This document shows, in pieces, positions 49,054 through 58,478 of a stretch of 64,000 bases of DNA; the first letter of the stretch is position 1, and each line of letters starts with the position of its first letter. The notes under the pieces are model-generated. The model worked only from the letters and a program-made list of their open reading frames with translations, did not search any database and was not told where the DNA came from. Both the position numbers and the translations under genes were made by a program. The DNA is from Paenibacillus plantarum. GTDB taxonomy: Bacteria > Bacillota > Bacilli > Paenibacillales > NBRC-103111. The stretch is from positions 186,001 to 250,000 of the forward strand of contig NZ_WHNY01000040.1 in NCBI RefSeq assembly GCF_013141695.1, in the 5' to 3' direction.

Positions 49054-50303
49054 CCGTTCTTCCGCTCTTCTAGCTGTGCAAGAATGGAGTAAAACATCAC
49101 CATTCCTATCACACCGCTGAATGCAATTAACGAAGCCATAAGCCAAGAAGACAACATGCCGCCTAAGATAACGCCAAGACCACCTAGAAACGTAGCTCCT
49201 CTATATACCATGCCATATAAGGCCATATAGGAGCTGCGTGCATGGTCTGGTGCCAGGTTGCCAAGATACGCTTGCTTAATCGGAACATACATCAGTTCTC
49301 CGACTGTGGCAATCAACATCGACAGTAAAAGTAAACCAGGCTGATTGCTGTAAGCAAGATAGCTGTACCCTGCTATATAGCAGGCATAGCCAATAAACAG
49401 GACTCGGCGATCAGAAAACCTTCGCATCAGGATCCCCATAAAGACCGATAGAACAACCACGAGCACCGTATTCTCCGTTCGTATAAATCCTAACATTTTG
49501 AAGCCGTCAATTCGCCACGCATCCGTAACCCATGGAAGAAAAGGCGTATCCACCATCTCTTTGCCTAAGCGAACAGCCACGTAGTTCCCCAGATGAAACT
49601 CCACCGAAACCAACAATAAGGAAGCTATTGTGAAAATCAGAAACGTCTTATCTTGCAGAACCATACGGTAATTAGTCCAAATGGAAGGGCTTCTCTTCTT
49701 CGTTGTGCTGGAATTCCGGCTTATTGGCGCCTTATAATCATCTTGTATATAGACGTAAGTAATAATTCCCGTTATCAAACCGATCACAGAGAGAGCAATA
49801 AATAGTTCAAATAAATACGATTTAAACAAAAATGCTCCCGCCATACCCGCGATGGCAAACGATAAATTATTCATCCAGTACATGATGGCATACATAAATT
49901 TACGTTCTTCCGGAGCGGTAACATCTAGGAGCATCGCCTCATTGGCAGGTCCATGGATCCCCCAGAAAATGCTGACAATAATCATAAGTAAGAAGGTAAT
50001 GCCTGCTGATTCAAACCACGGCGAATTCACTGCCGCCATAAGAGCGAAACAGAGCATCCAGCCTATTTCTGCGGCGAGCATAAGCTTTTTCCGGCCAAAT
50101 CGATCCGAATAATAACCACCTATGATCCCTGCCACAACACCAGCCATAATGCCCAGAATAACAACCAATCCAGCCAGTGTGTCCCCTAATTTCCCCGAGA
50201 AATAAATCGACATAAAGGGAAGCACCATATTATTCGCTGTGCCCGATAGGAAGGATAGACCAATTCGTAATTTCACATTACGATGAAAATCTCGAAACCT
50301 CAT
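48987..50303 (-). CDS. MFS transporter
   Basis: A 438-aa protein with about 12 helices; ATG 50303 (MRFRDFHRNVKLRIG) has GGGGAG 8 nt upstream. The loop motif GGYYSDRFGRKKLMLAAE is the canonical MFS motif A. The C-terminal tail (NGHFAAANSSFMEANKAG) is hydrophilic and encoded opposite the end of the M20 gene. It resembles drug/metabolite efflux MFS proteins of Bacillota. The substrate is unknown. Confidence 0.9.
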   Translation of the reverse strand: MRFRDFHRNVKLRIGLSFLSGTANNMVLPFMSIYFSGKLGDTLAGLVVILGIMAGVVAGIIGGYYSDRFGRKKLMLAAEIGWMLCFALMAAVNSPWFESAGITFLLMIIVSIFWGIHGPANEAMLLDVTAPEERKFMYAIMYWMNNLSFAIAGMAGAFLFKSYLFELFIALSVIGLITGIITYVYIQDDYKAPISRNSSTTKKRSPSIWTNYRMVLQDKTFLIFTIASLLLVSVEFHLGNYVAVRLGKEMVDTPFLPWVTDAWRIDGFKMLGFIRTENTVLVVVLSVFMGILMRRFSDRRVLFIGYACYIAGYSYLAYSNQPGLLLLSMLIATVGELMYVPIKQAYLGNLAPDHARSSYMALYGMVYRGATFLGGLGVILGGMLSSWLMASLIAFSGVIGMVMFYSILAQLEERKNGHFAAANSSFMEANKAGLESTS

Positions 50304-50383
50304 GCTGTCTCTCCCCTTCTCTACAACTTTTGAAAATGGATCCATACTACTCTTATAGTTGATTGACCACAGTTCAATTAATA

Positions 50384-50411
50384 AGAAAAAAGAAACCATT
50401 ACGGTTTCTCA
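50384..50411 (-). terminator. Terminator overlapping the EamA stop codon
   Basis: On the minus strand GAAACCG-TAA-TGGTTTC is followed by six T residues. The TAA stop codon lies in the loop of the hairpin. Confidence 0.8.
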
Positions 50412-51280
50412 TTACTACGTAAGAATAAGGCAACGCCAACCAATAGTAGACAACCTGCTAGAAGCTGCATCGTCGTAATCGTTTCACCTAGTAAGAAATA
50501 TGCCAAAATTGATGCACCTAGCGGCTCTCCAAGCACAGTCATCGATACCGAAGAAGCTTTCATATATTTCAGTAGCCAGTTAAAGACATAATGACCGAAA
50601 ATCGTGGAAACAAAGGCCAACAGGAAAAAGATTCCCCATTCTTTCCATGGATAGCCGGTAAACGATTCGCCTGAATACACATTCGTCACCGCAAGTGTCA
50701 ACCCCGCGAATAAGAAAACGAGAAAGCTGTATACATAAGCGGAAATGCGCTCCCGCAAGCTTTTGCCCAGTAACATATGAAACGCTACAGCGATCGTGCC
50801 CACGAAGGACAGCATATCTCCATTGAACGCTTCTCCAGAAAACTGAAAGTCGCCCCATCCGATGCAAATGGCTCCCACAATCGCGATACACATCGCAATC
50901 AATGAGGTTCGGCTTGTCCGAACACCATAGAGCAGGAACGCACCAACGAGCACAAAAATCGGCTCTAGCGTTAAGATCGCAGTTGAACTAGCCACCGTCG
51001 TATATCGCAGTGAGTCCATCCAGAACAAAAAATGCAGGCCAAGCGCAATGCCTGATATGGCCGTGCGAAGCCAATCTTTCAGTTTGATTCTCTTAAATTC
51101 ATGGCGATAGGACCAGAGGAATGGCAACATTAATACATTGGTCATCAATAATCGGTACATGGCAATGATGGAGGCAGAAGCGTCGGACCATTTTACAAAA
51201 ATTGAGGAAAAAGATATCGCGATGATGCCAATTACTAGGTAGATCGGGATTGGGATTTTCGTTTTATTCATTGCATTCAT
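50399..51280 (-). CDS. EamA/DMT-family transporter
   Basis: A 293-aa drug/metabolite transporter with ten helices and two EamA repeats (about 14-140 and 150-288). It begins MNAMNKTKIPIPIYLVIG, with AAGGAG 11 nt upstream. Conserved blocks ASSTAILTLEPIFVLVGAFL and SVSMTVLGEPLGASILAYFL mark the two repeats. The substrate is unknown; many members export amino acids or metabolites. Confidence 0.92.
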   Translation of the reverse strand: MNAMNKTKIPIPIYLVIGIIAISFSSIFVKWSDASASIIAMYRLLMTNVLMLPFLWSYRHEFKRIKLKDWLRTAISGIALGLHFLFWMDSLRYTTVASSTAILTLEPIFVLVGAFLLYGVRTSRTSLIAMCIAIVGAICIGWGDFQFSGEAFNGDMLSFVGTIAVAFHMLLGKSLRERISAYVYSFLVFLFAGLTLAVTNVYSGESFTGYPWKEWGIFFLLAFVSTIFGHYVFNWLLKYMKASSVSMTVLGEPLGASILAYFLLGETITTMQLLAGCLLLVGVALFLRSNEKP

Positions 51281-51393
51281 GGATAGGTAACTCCTTAACT
51301 GAACGTTTCCGTCATGTTGTCGTCAATAAGTATATAGGAGGATGTTTGGCTTGCCAATCTTTTTTTGACCGTCGTTCATTTAATGAACAGCAT

Positions 51394-51438
51394 GAAAAAC
51401 CCTCCGTTTCACCTACATCACGTAGACAAAACGAAGGG
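51394..51438 (-). terminator. Terminator of ytxJ
   Basis: CCCTTCGTTTTGTCTAC pairs (two mismatches) with GTAGGTGAAACGGAGGG on the minus strand, followed by TTTTT. Confidence 0.88.
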
Positions 51439-51455
51439 CCCAATGTGTGACAGAA

Positions 51456-51797
51456 TTAGTCCAAAACCGCGGACATATGTTTGTTCGTCACTGACCAGTG
51501 CGAAGTATTCCAGATGGATTCTTTATCTTTGAAATAAAGAATTTGCGGAGACGCATGTTTGATACCTAGGTCCTCAGCAATTTGATTCGATACCGGACGT
51601 GATTCAATTACTTTCACCAAAAAATAATCAACAGCCTCATTGTGTGTACCAGCCAAATATTGTTCATATTCATCAAGTGCGCTCGCACTTACTGGACAAG
51701 TCGTACTGTGCTTCAGAATGACAGCAGGCTTTTCGCTGGAACGATCAAGCACTTCCTGCCATTCCGTTAACGTCGTTAACTCTTTCCATGCAGACAT
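51456..51797 (-). CDS. ytxJ: Bacillithiol-system redox-active protein YtxJ
   Basis: A 113-aa thioredoxin-fold monothiol bacilliredoxin-like protein. The active-site block HSTTCPVSASALDEYEQYL has the single TCPVS cysteine, and SPQILYFKDKESIW carries the cis-Pro region. Length and sequence match the YtxJ family. GAAAGGAG precedes the ATG. It supports the view that the host makes bacillithiol. Confidence 0.93.
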   Translation of the reverse strand: MSAWKELTTLTEWQEVLDRSSEKPAVILKHSTTCPVSASALDEYEQYLAGTHNEAVDYFLVKVIESRPVSNQIAEDLGIKHASPQILYFKDKESIWNTSHWSVTNKHMSAVLD

Positions 51798-52063
51798 GTT
51801 TCACATCTCCTTTCTCTACTCTCTCTTCAAAATTATAAGGTAACGAATGGGCTTATGCAACTAACTTGTATCCCTGAACTCCTACGTACATTCCTACCAA
51901 ATCCACTAGCCCTCTACACCAAGCCATTCCCTACCCATCAACACCTACTACACCAACCAAAACTGATCAAACAAATCAAATGACCGCCGCCATGCGTCGG
52001 CGACACCGCGTGCCCAGGATTTGCGCGCGGCCCCATCCCAGACGGTCGGGCAGCTGGAGCTCG

Positions 52064-52235
52064 CGGGACTTGCGGGGGTGGTGGGACTGGCTGGGACTTG
52101 CGGGACTGGCTTAACTGGCGGGGGTGGTGGGACTGGCTGGGACTTGCGGGACTGGCTTAACTGGCGGGGTTGGCGGAACTAGCGAGACTGATGGGACTGG
52201 CGGGATTGGCGGGGTTGGTGGAGCTAATTGGTAAG
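52064..52235 (+). repeat. G-rich 46-bp tandem duplication with degenerate 9-bp units
   Basis: A 46-bp unit beginning GGGGGTGGTGGGACTGGC is present twice without a mismatch (52074-52119 and 52120-52165), followed by decaying units such as GGCGGGACT and GGCGGGATT to about 52235. Each full unit contains four G-runs of three or more within short loops (GGGGG, GGG, GGG, GGG), a canonical G-quadruplex pattern. All reading frames soon meet stops. Confidence 0.85.
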
Positions 52236-52323
52236 TTGGAGTTGGTGGATGTGCGAGTTATGCTAGGTATACTGAATGTGACACAATTGTTGGTGTCTGT
52301 TGCTTGAATCTACCCTGAAACAA

Positions 52324-52516
52324 GTAATAAATGGATATTGTACATCTATTTAGATGAAAAATCCTCGAAAACTCGAAATAGATGGAAAAAGTGTAGGTAA
52401 TTCTCTCGAAATTGCTCAAATCGGCAATAAAGCTTGTAATTAACTACATAAAATCCAGTTATTCCAAATTCGAACGGAAATATCGAAGATTTAACTACAT
52501 AAAATCCATCTATTTC
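52324..52516. repeat. Mirrored element: two inverted and two direct copies of a 51-bp-spaced unit
   Basis: Minus-strand copies lie at 52324-52346 and 52375-52401 (51 bp apart) and plus-strand copies at 52439-52465 and 52490-52516 (51 bp apart). The shared core is ATTAACTACATAAAATCC followed by ATCTATTTC. The two pairs face outward and can base-pair into a long hairpin. The core is related to the units at 37471-37660. Confidence 0.82.
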
Positions 52517-52598
52517 ACAACAAGAGCAGGACTACTATAACTTCCGCATACAGCTCCACCTATACACTCCGCATCAGCAAACGCTCTACACATAATAA

Positions 52599-52632
52599 AA
52601 AACCCAAAGCGCCAACTGGCAGCCTCGGGTTC
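52599..52632 (-). terminator. Terminator of the second PucR gene
   Basis: On the minus strand AACCC pairs with GGGTT, and GGC-GCC with GGCGC, around AGTT, followed by TTTTTT. Confidence 0.8.
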
Positions 52633-52641
52633 TATATTGAC

Positions 52642-54243
52642 TTAAGATCTCACTTGCAAGAATTGACGGAAAAGGAATACCGCCTTCAGCTTCAGAAGAT
52701 CATTTACTTTTTTGAAATCAACTTGCAGAAGATCACTGATTTTCTCCAACCGATACGTAACCGTATTGCGATGAATGAATAATTGCTTAGCCGCCTCGCT
52801 GACTTGACCATCGTTCCGAATGAAGACTTCAAGTGTACGAATCATCTCTTGGGAGTACTCCGGATCCTTCTCTAAAAGAGGACGCAAGATCTTAGCGCAG
52901 TAATCCTCCATCATCGGGGACGATAAGTGCTGAAAGAGATGAGCGAATTCAATCGTTTCATAATGTAGAACCCGATCTGGCAAACAGAGCTTCTCTGCCA
53001 TTCGCCCCGTCTCGCCGCATTCCAAGTACGCTTCGCGAAGCGCCGTTGGCTTCACCTTCAGTGCCGACGTGTAAAACACCATGCCATCTCGATCGGACGC
53101 ATGACTAGCGTCTCCCTCATATTTACTTAACAATTGGGATAGCTCTTCTTCAGGGAAACCATCTGCTTGAGTCGTCGAGTAAATCGAGAACATGTGATCC
53201 TTCATAACAAAATGATGTCCACGCAAGTTACTGGATTTGGAATGAGACTCCATGTATTGCTTCAATTGTTTGAGCTTCTCATTCGCAGCATCTGGAATCA
53301 AGGACTCCTTCTTGCTCTTCGCAATCACACATTGGTAAGCACCTGTAAAGATGAATAATCCTCTGGACTCCGCTTGCTCCATAAACTCTTCAAGAGAAGT
53401 ACCTTTATCCAAATAGCGGATCAAATTATTCTGTAAATCTCTCTCAGCGGAAGCTTCCACATGGGATCTGAACGTATAACTCATATGAAAGGTCAAAATA
53501 TCAGCAGCTTGTTGGAATAATCCTTCTTCAACGGTTGCTAGCAACATAACATCCGGAATAATTAACAAATGACCTAACGGTTCATCATCTTGTTGTTGCA
53601 ATCCAACCCGATACGCTCTTTCTTTCCCTGCGTACACCCAGCCAGATTTCCGTTTTTTCGGCCAATTCTGAGCAAGCTGATCTGAACTCCAGTTACTGGT
53701 ATTATATAAAACTTGACTTCTCGCTCCAACAACTGCCATAGGATACCCCAATATTTCACAGACGAGTTGGAACATCGAGAGCATATTGTCTTGCTTTAGT
53801 CCAAATTGCATCAGCTTCTTCTGCTTCTCAAGCACCGTTTGCAGCAGTTCGGTATTCCGCCGATATTCGGCGTTAAAAAGCGCATTCATTTGATCCGAAA
53901 ATGTAAATTGAAAGGGCATTTCAATAATAGGAAAATGTAGTCGATCCGCTTCGTCCATGACGATTTGCGGCAGCTCCGTCCAAAATCTCCCGAGCTTAAT
54001 CCCTAGACCTGCGGCTCCGCGGTCATTTAATTTGCGCAGGAGGTTCACGGTCTCTTGCGGGCTGTCTTTCATCGCGAAGGCTGTAGTAAACAGCATTTCA
54101 CCTGATTTCGTCCAATCTGCAATATCAGGCGCGTCCATGACATTGACTGATTTAACAATTCGGGACTCCCCTTGTTTGCCGGCGACTAGCTTTGCTTCCG
54201 TTAAAGGATAAATGGCCAACGCTTCACGAATGGTAAGATGCAT
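52642..54243 (-). CDS. PucR-family transcriptional regulator next to the fatty-acid genes
   Basis: A 533-aa protein. The N-terminal PucR domain (about 5-125) includes SVNVMDAPDIADWTKSGEML; the C-terminal PucR HTH lies at about 475-525 (GQVSEAAKQLFIHRNTVTYR). The middle is divergent. GGGGGG precedes the ATG. It is the gene after the PaaI thioesterase in the leftward direction, separated from it by a hairpin (54403-54435) and about 215 bp. It may regulate the fad cluster or something distant; in B. subtilis the fad genes are controlled by the TetR-type FadR instead. Confidence 0.9.
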   Translation of the reverse strand: MHLTIREALAIYPLTEAKLVAGKQGESRIVKSVNVMDAPDIADWTKSGEMLFTTAFAMKDSPQETVNLLRKLNDRGAAGLGIKLGRFWTELPQIVMDEADRLHFPIIEMPFQFTFSDQMNALFNAEYRRNTELLQTVLEKQKKLMQFGLKQDNMLSMFQLVCEILGYPMAVVGARSQVLYNTSNWSSDQLAQNWPKKRKSGWVYAGKERAYRVGLQQQDDEPLGHLLIIPDVMLLATVEEGLFQQAADILTFHMSYTFRSHVEASAERDLQNNLIRYLDKGTSLEEFMEQAESRGLFIFTGAYQCVIAKSKKESLIPDAANEKLKQLKQYMESHSKSSNLRGHHFVMKDHMFSIYSTTQADGFPEEELSQLLSKYEGDASHASDRDGMVFYTSALKVKPTALREAYLECGETGRMAEKLCLPDRVLHYETIEFAHLFQHLSSPMMEDYCAKILRPLLEKDPEYSQEMIRTLEVFIRNDGQVSEAAKQLFIHRNTVTYRLEKISDLLQVDFKKVNDLLKLKAVFLFRQFLQVRS

Positions 54244-54402
54244 CGTGCTTCCCCCCTATGCCTTTTAATCGATTATAGGATGACCGTATGTAATCAGTCA
54301 ATGCGTTTACGTAAGAATACATGACATCAATAGAAAATATATGAAATTTTCATGAAATTATTAATTTTATGTTATGTTATATGACATTAAACAACAGAAA
54401 GA

Positions 54403-54435
54403 ACCTTCATGACCACCATCCTTGTGGTTATGAAG
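54403..54435 (-). terminator. Terminator of the fad cluster after the thioesterase gene
   Basis: On the minus strand CCTTCATAACCAC pairs (one mismatch) with GTGGTCATGAAGG around AAGGATG, followed by TTCTTTCTG. It lies about 25 nt past the thioesterase stop. Confidence 0.7.
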
Positions 54436-54458
54436 GCCCCATTACTCGAAGATTTCGA

Positions 54459-54875
54459 CTAAATCACGCGAAACGTTCCTGTCCCCATCGTCCCCAAATG
54501 ACCTTCGCTGTCTTCAACTCGACCTTGTGCGGTAATCATTTTATGTGATTGATGGACAAGTTCCGCTGTGACAAGCAGTCTACCTGCATATAACGGAGAC
54601 ACAAAATGCACATTCAAATTCGTCGTCACAACCTTCTCCTCGGGTCTAGCAAGCATGGCAATGATGCCCATCGCAGTATCTAACAAAGACGATGTTACGC
54701 CGCCATGAACCATGCCGATCGGATTCAAATGATGCGGCTTCGCATCCAAGGCAATTGTGATAACACCGTCCTTAAAAGCTACAAATTCACACCCCAGAAA
54801 TCCCCAGAAGGTGGGCTCCGCTGCTGCTGCGAGTTGCTGCAACTTTCGAATTATACGATCATTTCCATCATCCAT
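54459..54875 (-). CDS. PaaI-family hotdog thioesterase
   Basis: A 138-aa hotdog-fold protein; ATG 54875 (MDDGNDRIIRKLQQL) follows GGAGGG by 6-7 nt. The PaaI signature HHLNPIGMVHGGVTSSLLDT includes the HGG active-site loop and the catalytic Asp. It hydrolyses acyl-CoA thioesters, probably releasing CoA from stalled beta-oxidation intermediates. It lies 53 nt downstream of the acyl-CoA ligase gene. Confidence 0.92.
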   Translation of the reverse strand: MDDGNDRIIRKLQQLAAAAEPTFWGFLGCEFVAFKDGVITIALDAKPHHLNPIGMVHGGVTSSLLDTAMGIIAMLARPEEKVVTTNLNVHFVSPLYAGRLLVTAELVHQSHKMITAQGRVEDSEGHLGTMGTGTFRVI

Positions 54876-54928
54876 TGGACTCCCTCCTTCTTTGTAAGGG
54901 CTGCCCCTAAAGATGAAAGCAAACACAC

Positions 54929-56599
54929 TTACTGCTTGACTTCTTCCTCTAGTAATTGCCGCCGGAGCACCTTTCCAATCATCGTTTTCGGCAAAGACTG
55001 CCTGAATTCAACTTTACGTGGGACCTTATAGGCCGCCAATCGTTCCCTGCACCAGACGTCTAAATCCTTTTCCGATAGCGTCATACCTTCTCTTAGCACG
55101 ATAAAAGCTTTCACAGTTTCCCCACGGTATTCATCAGGAACACCTGCGACTGCCGCTTCCAGAATCGCTGGATGCTCGTAGAGCACTTCTTCAATATCGC
55201 GCGGATAAATATTAAATCCTCCTGCAATAATTAAATCCTTTTTCCGGTCAACGATCGAAAAGAAACCATCCTCATCCATACGTCCCATATCCCCGGTATA
55301 TAACCAACCATCTTTGATCGTCTTCGCCGTTTCTTCCTCACGCTTCCAATAGCCCTTCATAATTTGAGGGCCTTTAATAATAATCTCACCGATTTCACCA
55401 ATCGGCATTTCCTCACCAGAGTCAGAATTCACCACTTTCGTTACTGTATCCGGAAAAGGAACGCCGATGGACATGATTTTACGAAATCCCCAGATTGGAT
55501 TCGCATGCGTTACGGGAGAAGCCTCTGTGAGCCCATACCCTTCAATTAATCTACCTCCGGTCAATGCTTCAAATCTCTCTTGAACCTCCAAAGGCAGTGG
55601 CGCTGAACCGCTTACACAAACATTGATCGAAGAAATATCAACTTCCTTCACCCGTTTATGATTGATTAACGCTACATACATCGTAGGTGCACCTGGGAAG
55701 ATAGTCGGCTTTAATTTGTGGATGGTATCGAGAATCATATCAATATCGAACTTTGGAATAAGGATTAGCATCCCTGCTCGATACATAGATTGATTCAGTA
55801 GAACCGTTAAACCAAAGACATGGAAACAAGGAATGGCACCTAAGAAACGATCTCCGCCAGGCTGAACTTGATAGCACCAATGACTCGTCTGATACGTATT
55901 TGCAATTAAATTGGTATGTGTAAGCATTACACCTTTGGATAACCCTGTGGTTCCACCGGTATATTGAAGCAAAGCGATATCGTCATCTGCGTTGACGTCC
56001 ACACAAATAGGCGCAGCCGAAGCTGCTCGCAGTAATTTCTTGAATGCATACACGCCATCACCATAGGTAACATCGAGCTTGGCGCCATCCTTTTTCATTT
56101 TAATCGGATATAAAAGGTTCTTAGGAAACGGTAAATAGTCCTTAATCGAGGTCACGATAACATGGCGCAGAAATGTCCGCGATTTCGCCTTCTGTACGCG
56201 ATCGAATAGCAGATCCAATGTCACAATAACGACAGCTTCCGAATCAGAGAGCTGATGAATCAGCTCTCTCTCCACATAAAGCGGATTCGTCATCACGACA
56301 ATTCCGCCCATCATCAACGTGCCGAAGTACGCGATGATAGCCGAAGGACAATTCGGCAGCATAATCGACACCCGTTCCCCCGGACGTACACCAAGATCCA
56401 TTAACACGTGAGCAAATTGATAAGACGCATGAAGCAATTCGCGATACGATAGCTTTTTCCCCAAGAAATACAAGGCCGGCCGTTCGGGAAATTGATGTGC
56501 TGAATCAACCAACAGACGTGCTAGATTATGTTTCGGGTACTCGTAAGTCGGCGCCACTTCCGCTGGATAATGACGCAGCCAAGGCTTTGTCTCCCTCAT
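54929..56599 (-). CDS. lcfA: Long-chain fatty acid-CoA ligase
   Basis: A 556-aa adenylate-forming enzyme that activates fatty acids to acyl-CoA. The phosphate-binding loop YTGGTTGLSKGVM, the EGYGLTEASPV motif and the GWLYTGDMGRMDEDGFFSIV block with the hinge DRKKDLI are intact, as is the catalytic Lys near the C-terminus (KTMIGKVLRR). Length matches LcfA (about 560). GAAGGGG precedes the ATG. It follows fadE in the leftward operon. Confidence 0.94.
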   Translation of the reverse strand: MRETKPWLRHYPAEVAPTYEYPKHNLARLLVDSAHQFPERPALYFLGKKLSYRELLHASYQFAHVLMDLGVRPGERVSIMLPNCPSAIIAYFGTLMMGGIVVMTNPLYVERELIHQLSDSEAVVIVTLDLLFDRVQKAKSRTFLRHVIVTSIKDYLPFPKNLLYPIKMKKDGAKLDVTYGDGVYAFKKLLRAASAAPICVDVNADDDIALLQYTGGTTGLSKGVMLTHTNLIANTYQTSHWCYQVQPGGDRFLGAIPCFHVFGLTVLLNQSMYRAGMLILIPKFDIDMILDTIHKLKPTIFPGAPTMYVALINHKRVKEVDISSINVCVSGSAPLPLEVQERFEALTGGRLIEGYGLTEASPVTHANPIWGFRKIMSIGVPFPDTVTKVVNSDSGEEMPIGEIGEIIIKGPQIMKGYWKREEETAKTIKDGWLYTGDMGRMDEDGFFSIVDRKKDLIIAGGFNIYPRDIEEVLYEHPAILEAAVAGVPDEYRGETVKAFIVLREGMTLSEKDLDVWCRERLAAYKVPRKVEFRQSLPKTMIGKVLRRQLLEEEVKQ

Positions 56600-56635
56600 A
56601 CAAAACCATCCCCTTCAGGTTCTTGACATCGATAC

Positions 56636-58408
56636 TCATCCGATGAATTTCTCACCCTGAATTACACGTGCGGCGATGTCGCGCTTCAACCCCACCGTAT
56701 TGACACTGCTGCGTCTGGACAGCTTTTTGAGTATGGATAGTTGAGTCCGAAGCACATCTCCTTCTTCCATCGTACTGAGCGCTTCTTTCGCGTATGCCTC
56801 AATTTTGTCAAAAGCCTCATGAATAAATACCGTCGTAATCTGAATCGCATTAGTAGCCTTCGTTTCGCCCAGCTTGTGAATGAGCTTCTGGGTCCGTAAC
56901 AACCCGCTTTCGGCTGCAAAAATCTGAATCATGATATCCGCAAGATTGCTCAAAACTTCCTGGTTTTTCTCAAGCGCCATGCCATATTTCTGTACAGCAA
57001 GCCCGCCAACCATGAGGAATACCTTTTTCGCCATACCTACCAAATGAGCTTCCTCCGCCAACGTACCTTCAAACGTTTGACCCGGCATGTAGGCAAGCAA
57101 TTCACCTTGCAGTTCTTGTGCTTTTTGCAGCAAAGGCAGTTCACCTTTCATTGCTTTCTTCACTAAGGTACCCGGGATGAGCAAGCGATTAATTTCATTC
57201 GTCCCTTCAAAAATGCGATTAATCCGCGAGTCGCGATAGATCCGCTCTACTTTATATTCTTGAATAAACCCGTAACCACCGTGAATTTGTAGTCCCTCAT
57301 CCGCAATAAAGTCAAGAACTTCCGAAGCGAAAACCTTATTAATGGAGCATTCGAGCGCGTATTCCGATATGCCTTTTGCCGATATTTTGCCTGCATCAGG
57401 ACTGGAATGGTCAATATCCTTGAGGATCGTATCAAATAAGCCTGTCGTCCGGTACACCATACTTTCTAAGATATACGTCTGAATGTTCATTTCAGCTAAT
57501 TTCTTACCAATTAATGGGAATCGTGAAATCGGTGTCTGGAATTGCTGACGCGTATTCGCATATTTCACAGCAAGCTCAATCGTTTCCTTGGACGCACCTA
57601 GACAACCTACAGCTAATTTGTAACGGCCGATATTCAGAATGTTAAAAGCAATCAGATGGCCTTTGCCAATTTCTCCGAGCAGGTTTTCTACAGGTACTTT
57701 CACATCTTCGAAAAATAAGGGACGCGTCGATGAGCCTTTAATCCCCATTTTCTTTTCTTCGGGTCCCATCGTGAAGCCTGGATCCCCTTTCTCCACGATA
57801 AAAGCGGTAAAGTCCGTACCATTGATCTTCGCATATACGATGAAAATATCAGCGAATCCAGCGTTGGTAATATAGAGTTTGGACCCGTTTAAAAGGTAGT
57901 GCTTTCCATCGTCGGAAAGACGTGCCGTTGTTTTGGCACCAAGCGCATCGGACCCCGAAGTCGGCTCCGTTAAGCAGTAAGCGGCTATTTTGGCACCTGT
58001 GGCGAGGTCTGGTAAATATTTCTTCTTCTGTTCTGTGGTTCCGAAGAAGACAATTGGCAGCGTTCCGATGCCTACATGCGCCCCGATGGATAAAGCAAAA
58101 GAGGATGCACGCGCTAAATTTTCGCTGATGATTGTCGAGCTAACTTTATCCAAACCAAGTCCACCGTAAATTTCGGGTACATCGGCTCCTAATAAGCCAA
58201 GATCCCCGGCGCTTCTCATGAGTTTCACTGTTAAGTCATAATCCAGCTTCTCCAAATGCTCATCATTCGGCATGACTTCCCCGTTTACGTAATCACGTGT
58301 TGTTTCAGCAATCATGCGGTGCTCTTCCGTGAAATCCTCAGGGGTTACGATGGAATGAAAATCAAGATCCGATATAACAAAGCTTCCGCCAACGACTTTG
58401 TTCGTCAT
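56636..58408 (-). CDS. fadE: Acyl-CoA dehydrogenase, FadE/YusJ type
   Basis: A 590-aa FAD enzyme that makes trans-2-enoyl-CoA in beta-oxidation. The ACAD signatures CLTEPTSGSDALGAKTTA and IHGGYGFIQEYKVERIYRD are present, with the catalytic Glu region IFEGTNEINR. A C-terminal extension of about 180 residues beyond the core (400) is typical of the YusJ subgroup. AAGGAGAG precedes the ATG. Electrons pass to ETF and the FadF-type protein encoded upstream. Confidence 0.95.
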   Translation of the reverse strand: MTNKVVGGSFVISDLDFHSIVTPEDFTEEHRMIAETTRDYVNGEVMPNDEHLEKLDYDLTVKLMRSAGDLGLLGADVPEIYGGLGLDKVSSTIISENLARASSFALSIGAHVGIGTLPIVFFGTTEQKKKYLPDLATGAKIAAYCLTEPTSGSDALGAKTTARLSDDGKHYLLNGSKLYITNAGFADIFIVYAKINGTDFTAFIVEKGDPGFTMGPEEKKMGIKGSSTRPLFFEDVKVPVENLLGEIGKGHLIAFNILNIGRYKLAVGCLGASKETIELAVKYANTRQQFQTPISRFPLIGKKLAEMNIQTYILESMVYRTTGLFDTILKDIDHSSPDAGKISAKGISEYALECSINKVFASEVLDFIADEGLQIHGGYGFIQEYKVERIYRDSRINRIFEGTNEINRLLIPGTLVKKAMKGELPLLQKAQELQGELLAYMPGQTFEGTLAEEAHLVGMAKKVFLMVGGLAVQKYGMALEKNQEVLSNLADIMIQIFAAESGLLRTQKLIHKLGETKATNAIQITTVFIHEAFDKIEAYAKEALSTMEEGDVLRTQLSILKKLSRRSSVNTVGLKRDIAARVIQGEKFIG

Positions 58409-58478
58409 GAGTCAACTCTCCTTATGATTTGGAATTATGATAATGAACACGTATTATAAAGGTAAAATGAGTGCTCTC

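Larger units (their letters stand above)
51798..52641. other. Gene-free 0.84-kb region with G-rich and 51-bp-unit repeats
   Basis: No convincing gene is seen in either strand. From left to right: an AT-rich leader (to about 51980), a GC-rich stretch (51990-52065), the G-rich tandem repeat (52064-52235), the mirrored 51-bp element (52324-52516), and the terminator of the PucR gene (52599-52632). Confidence 0.8.

Noticed and set aside
51990..52110. A short Arg/Trp-rich plus-strand ORF in the GC-rich island
   Set aside because: It is under 50 codons, has no RBS and consists of repeat DNA; stops appear in all frames.
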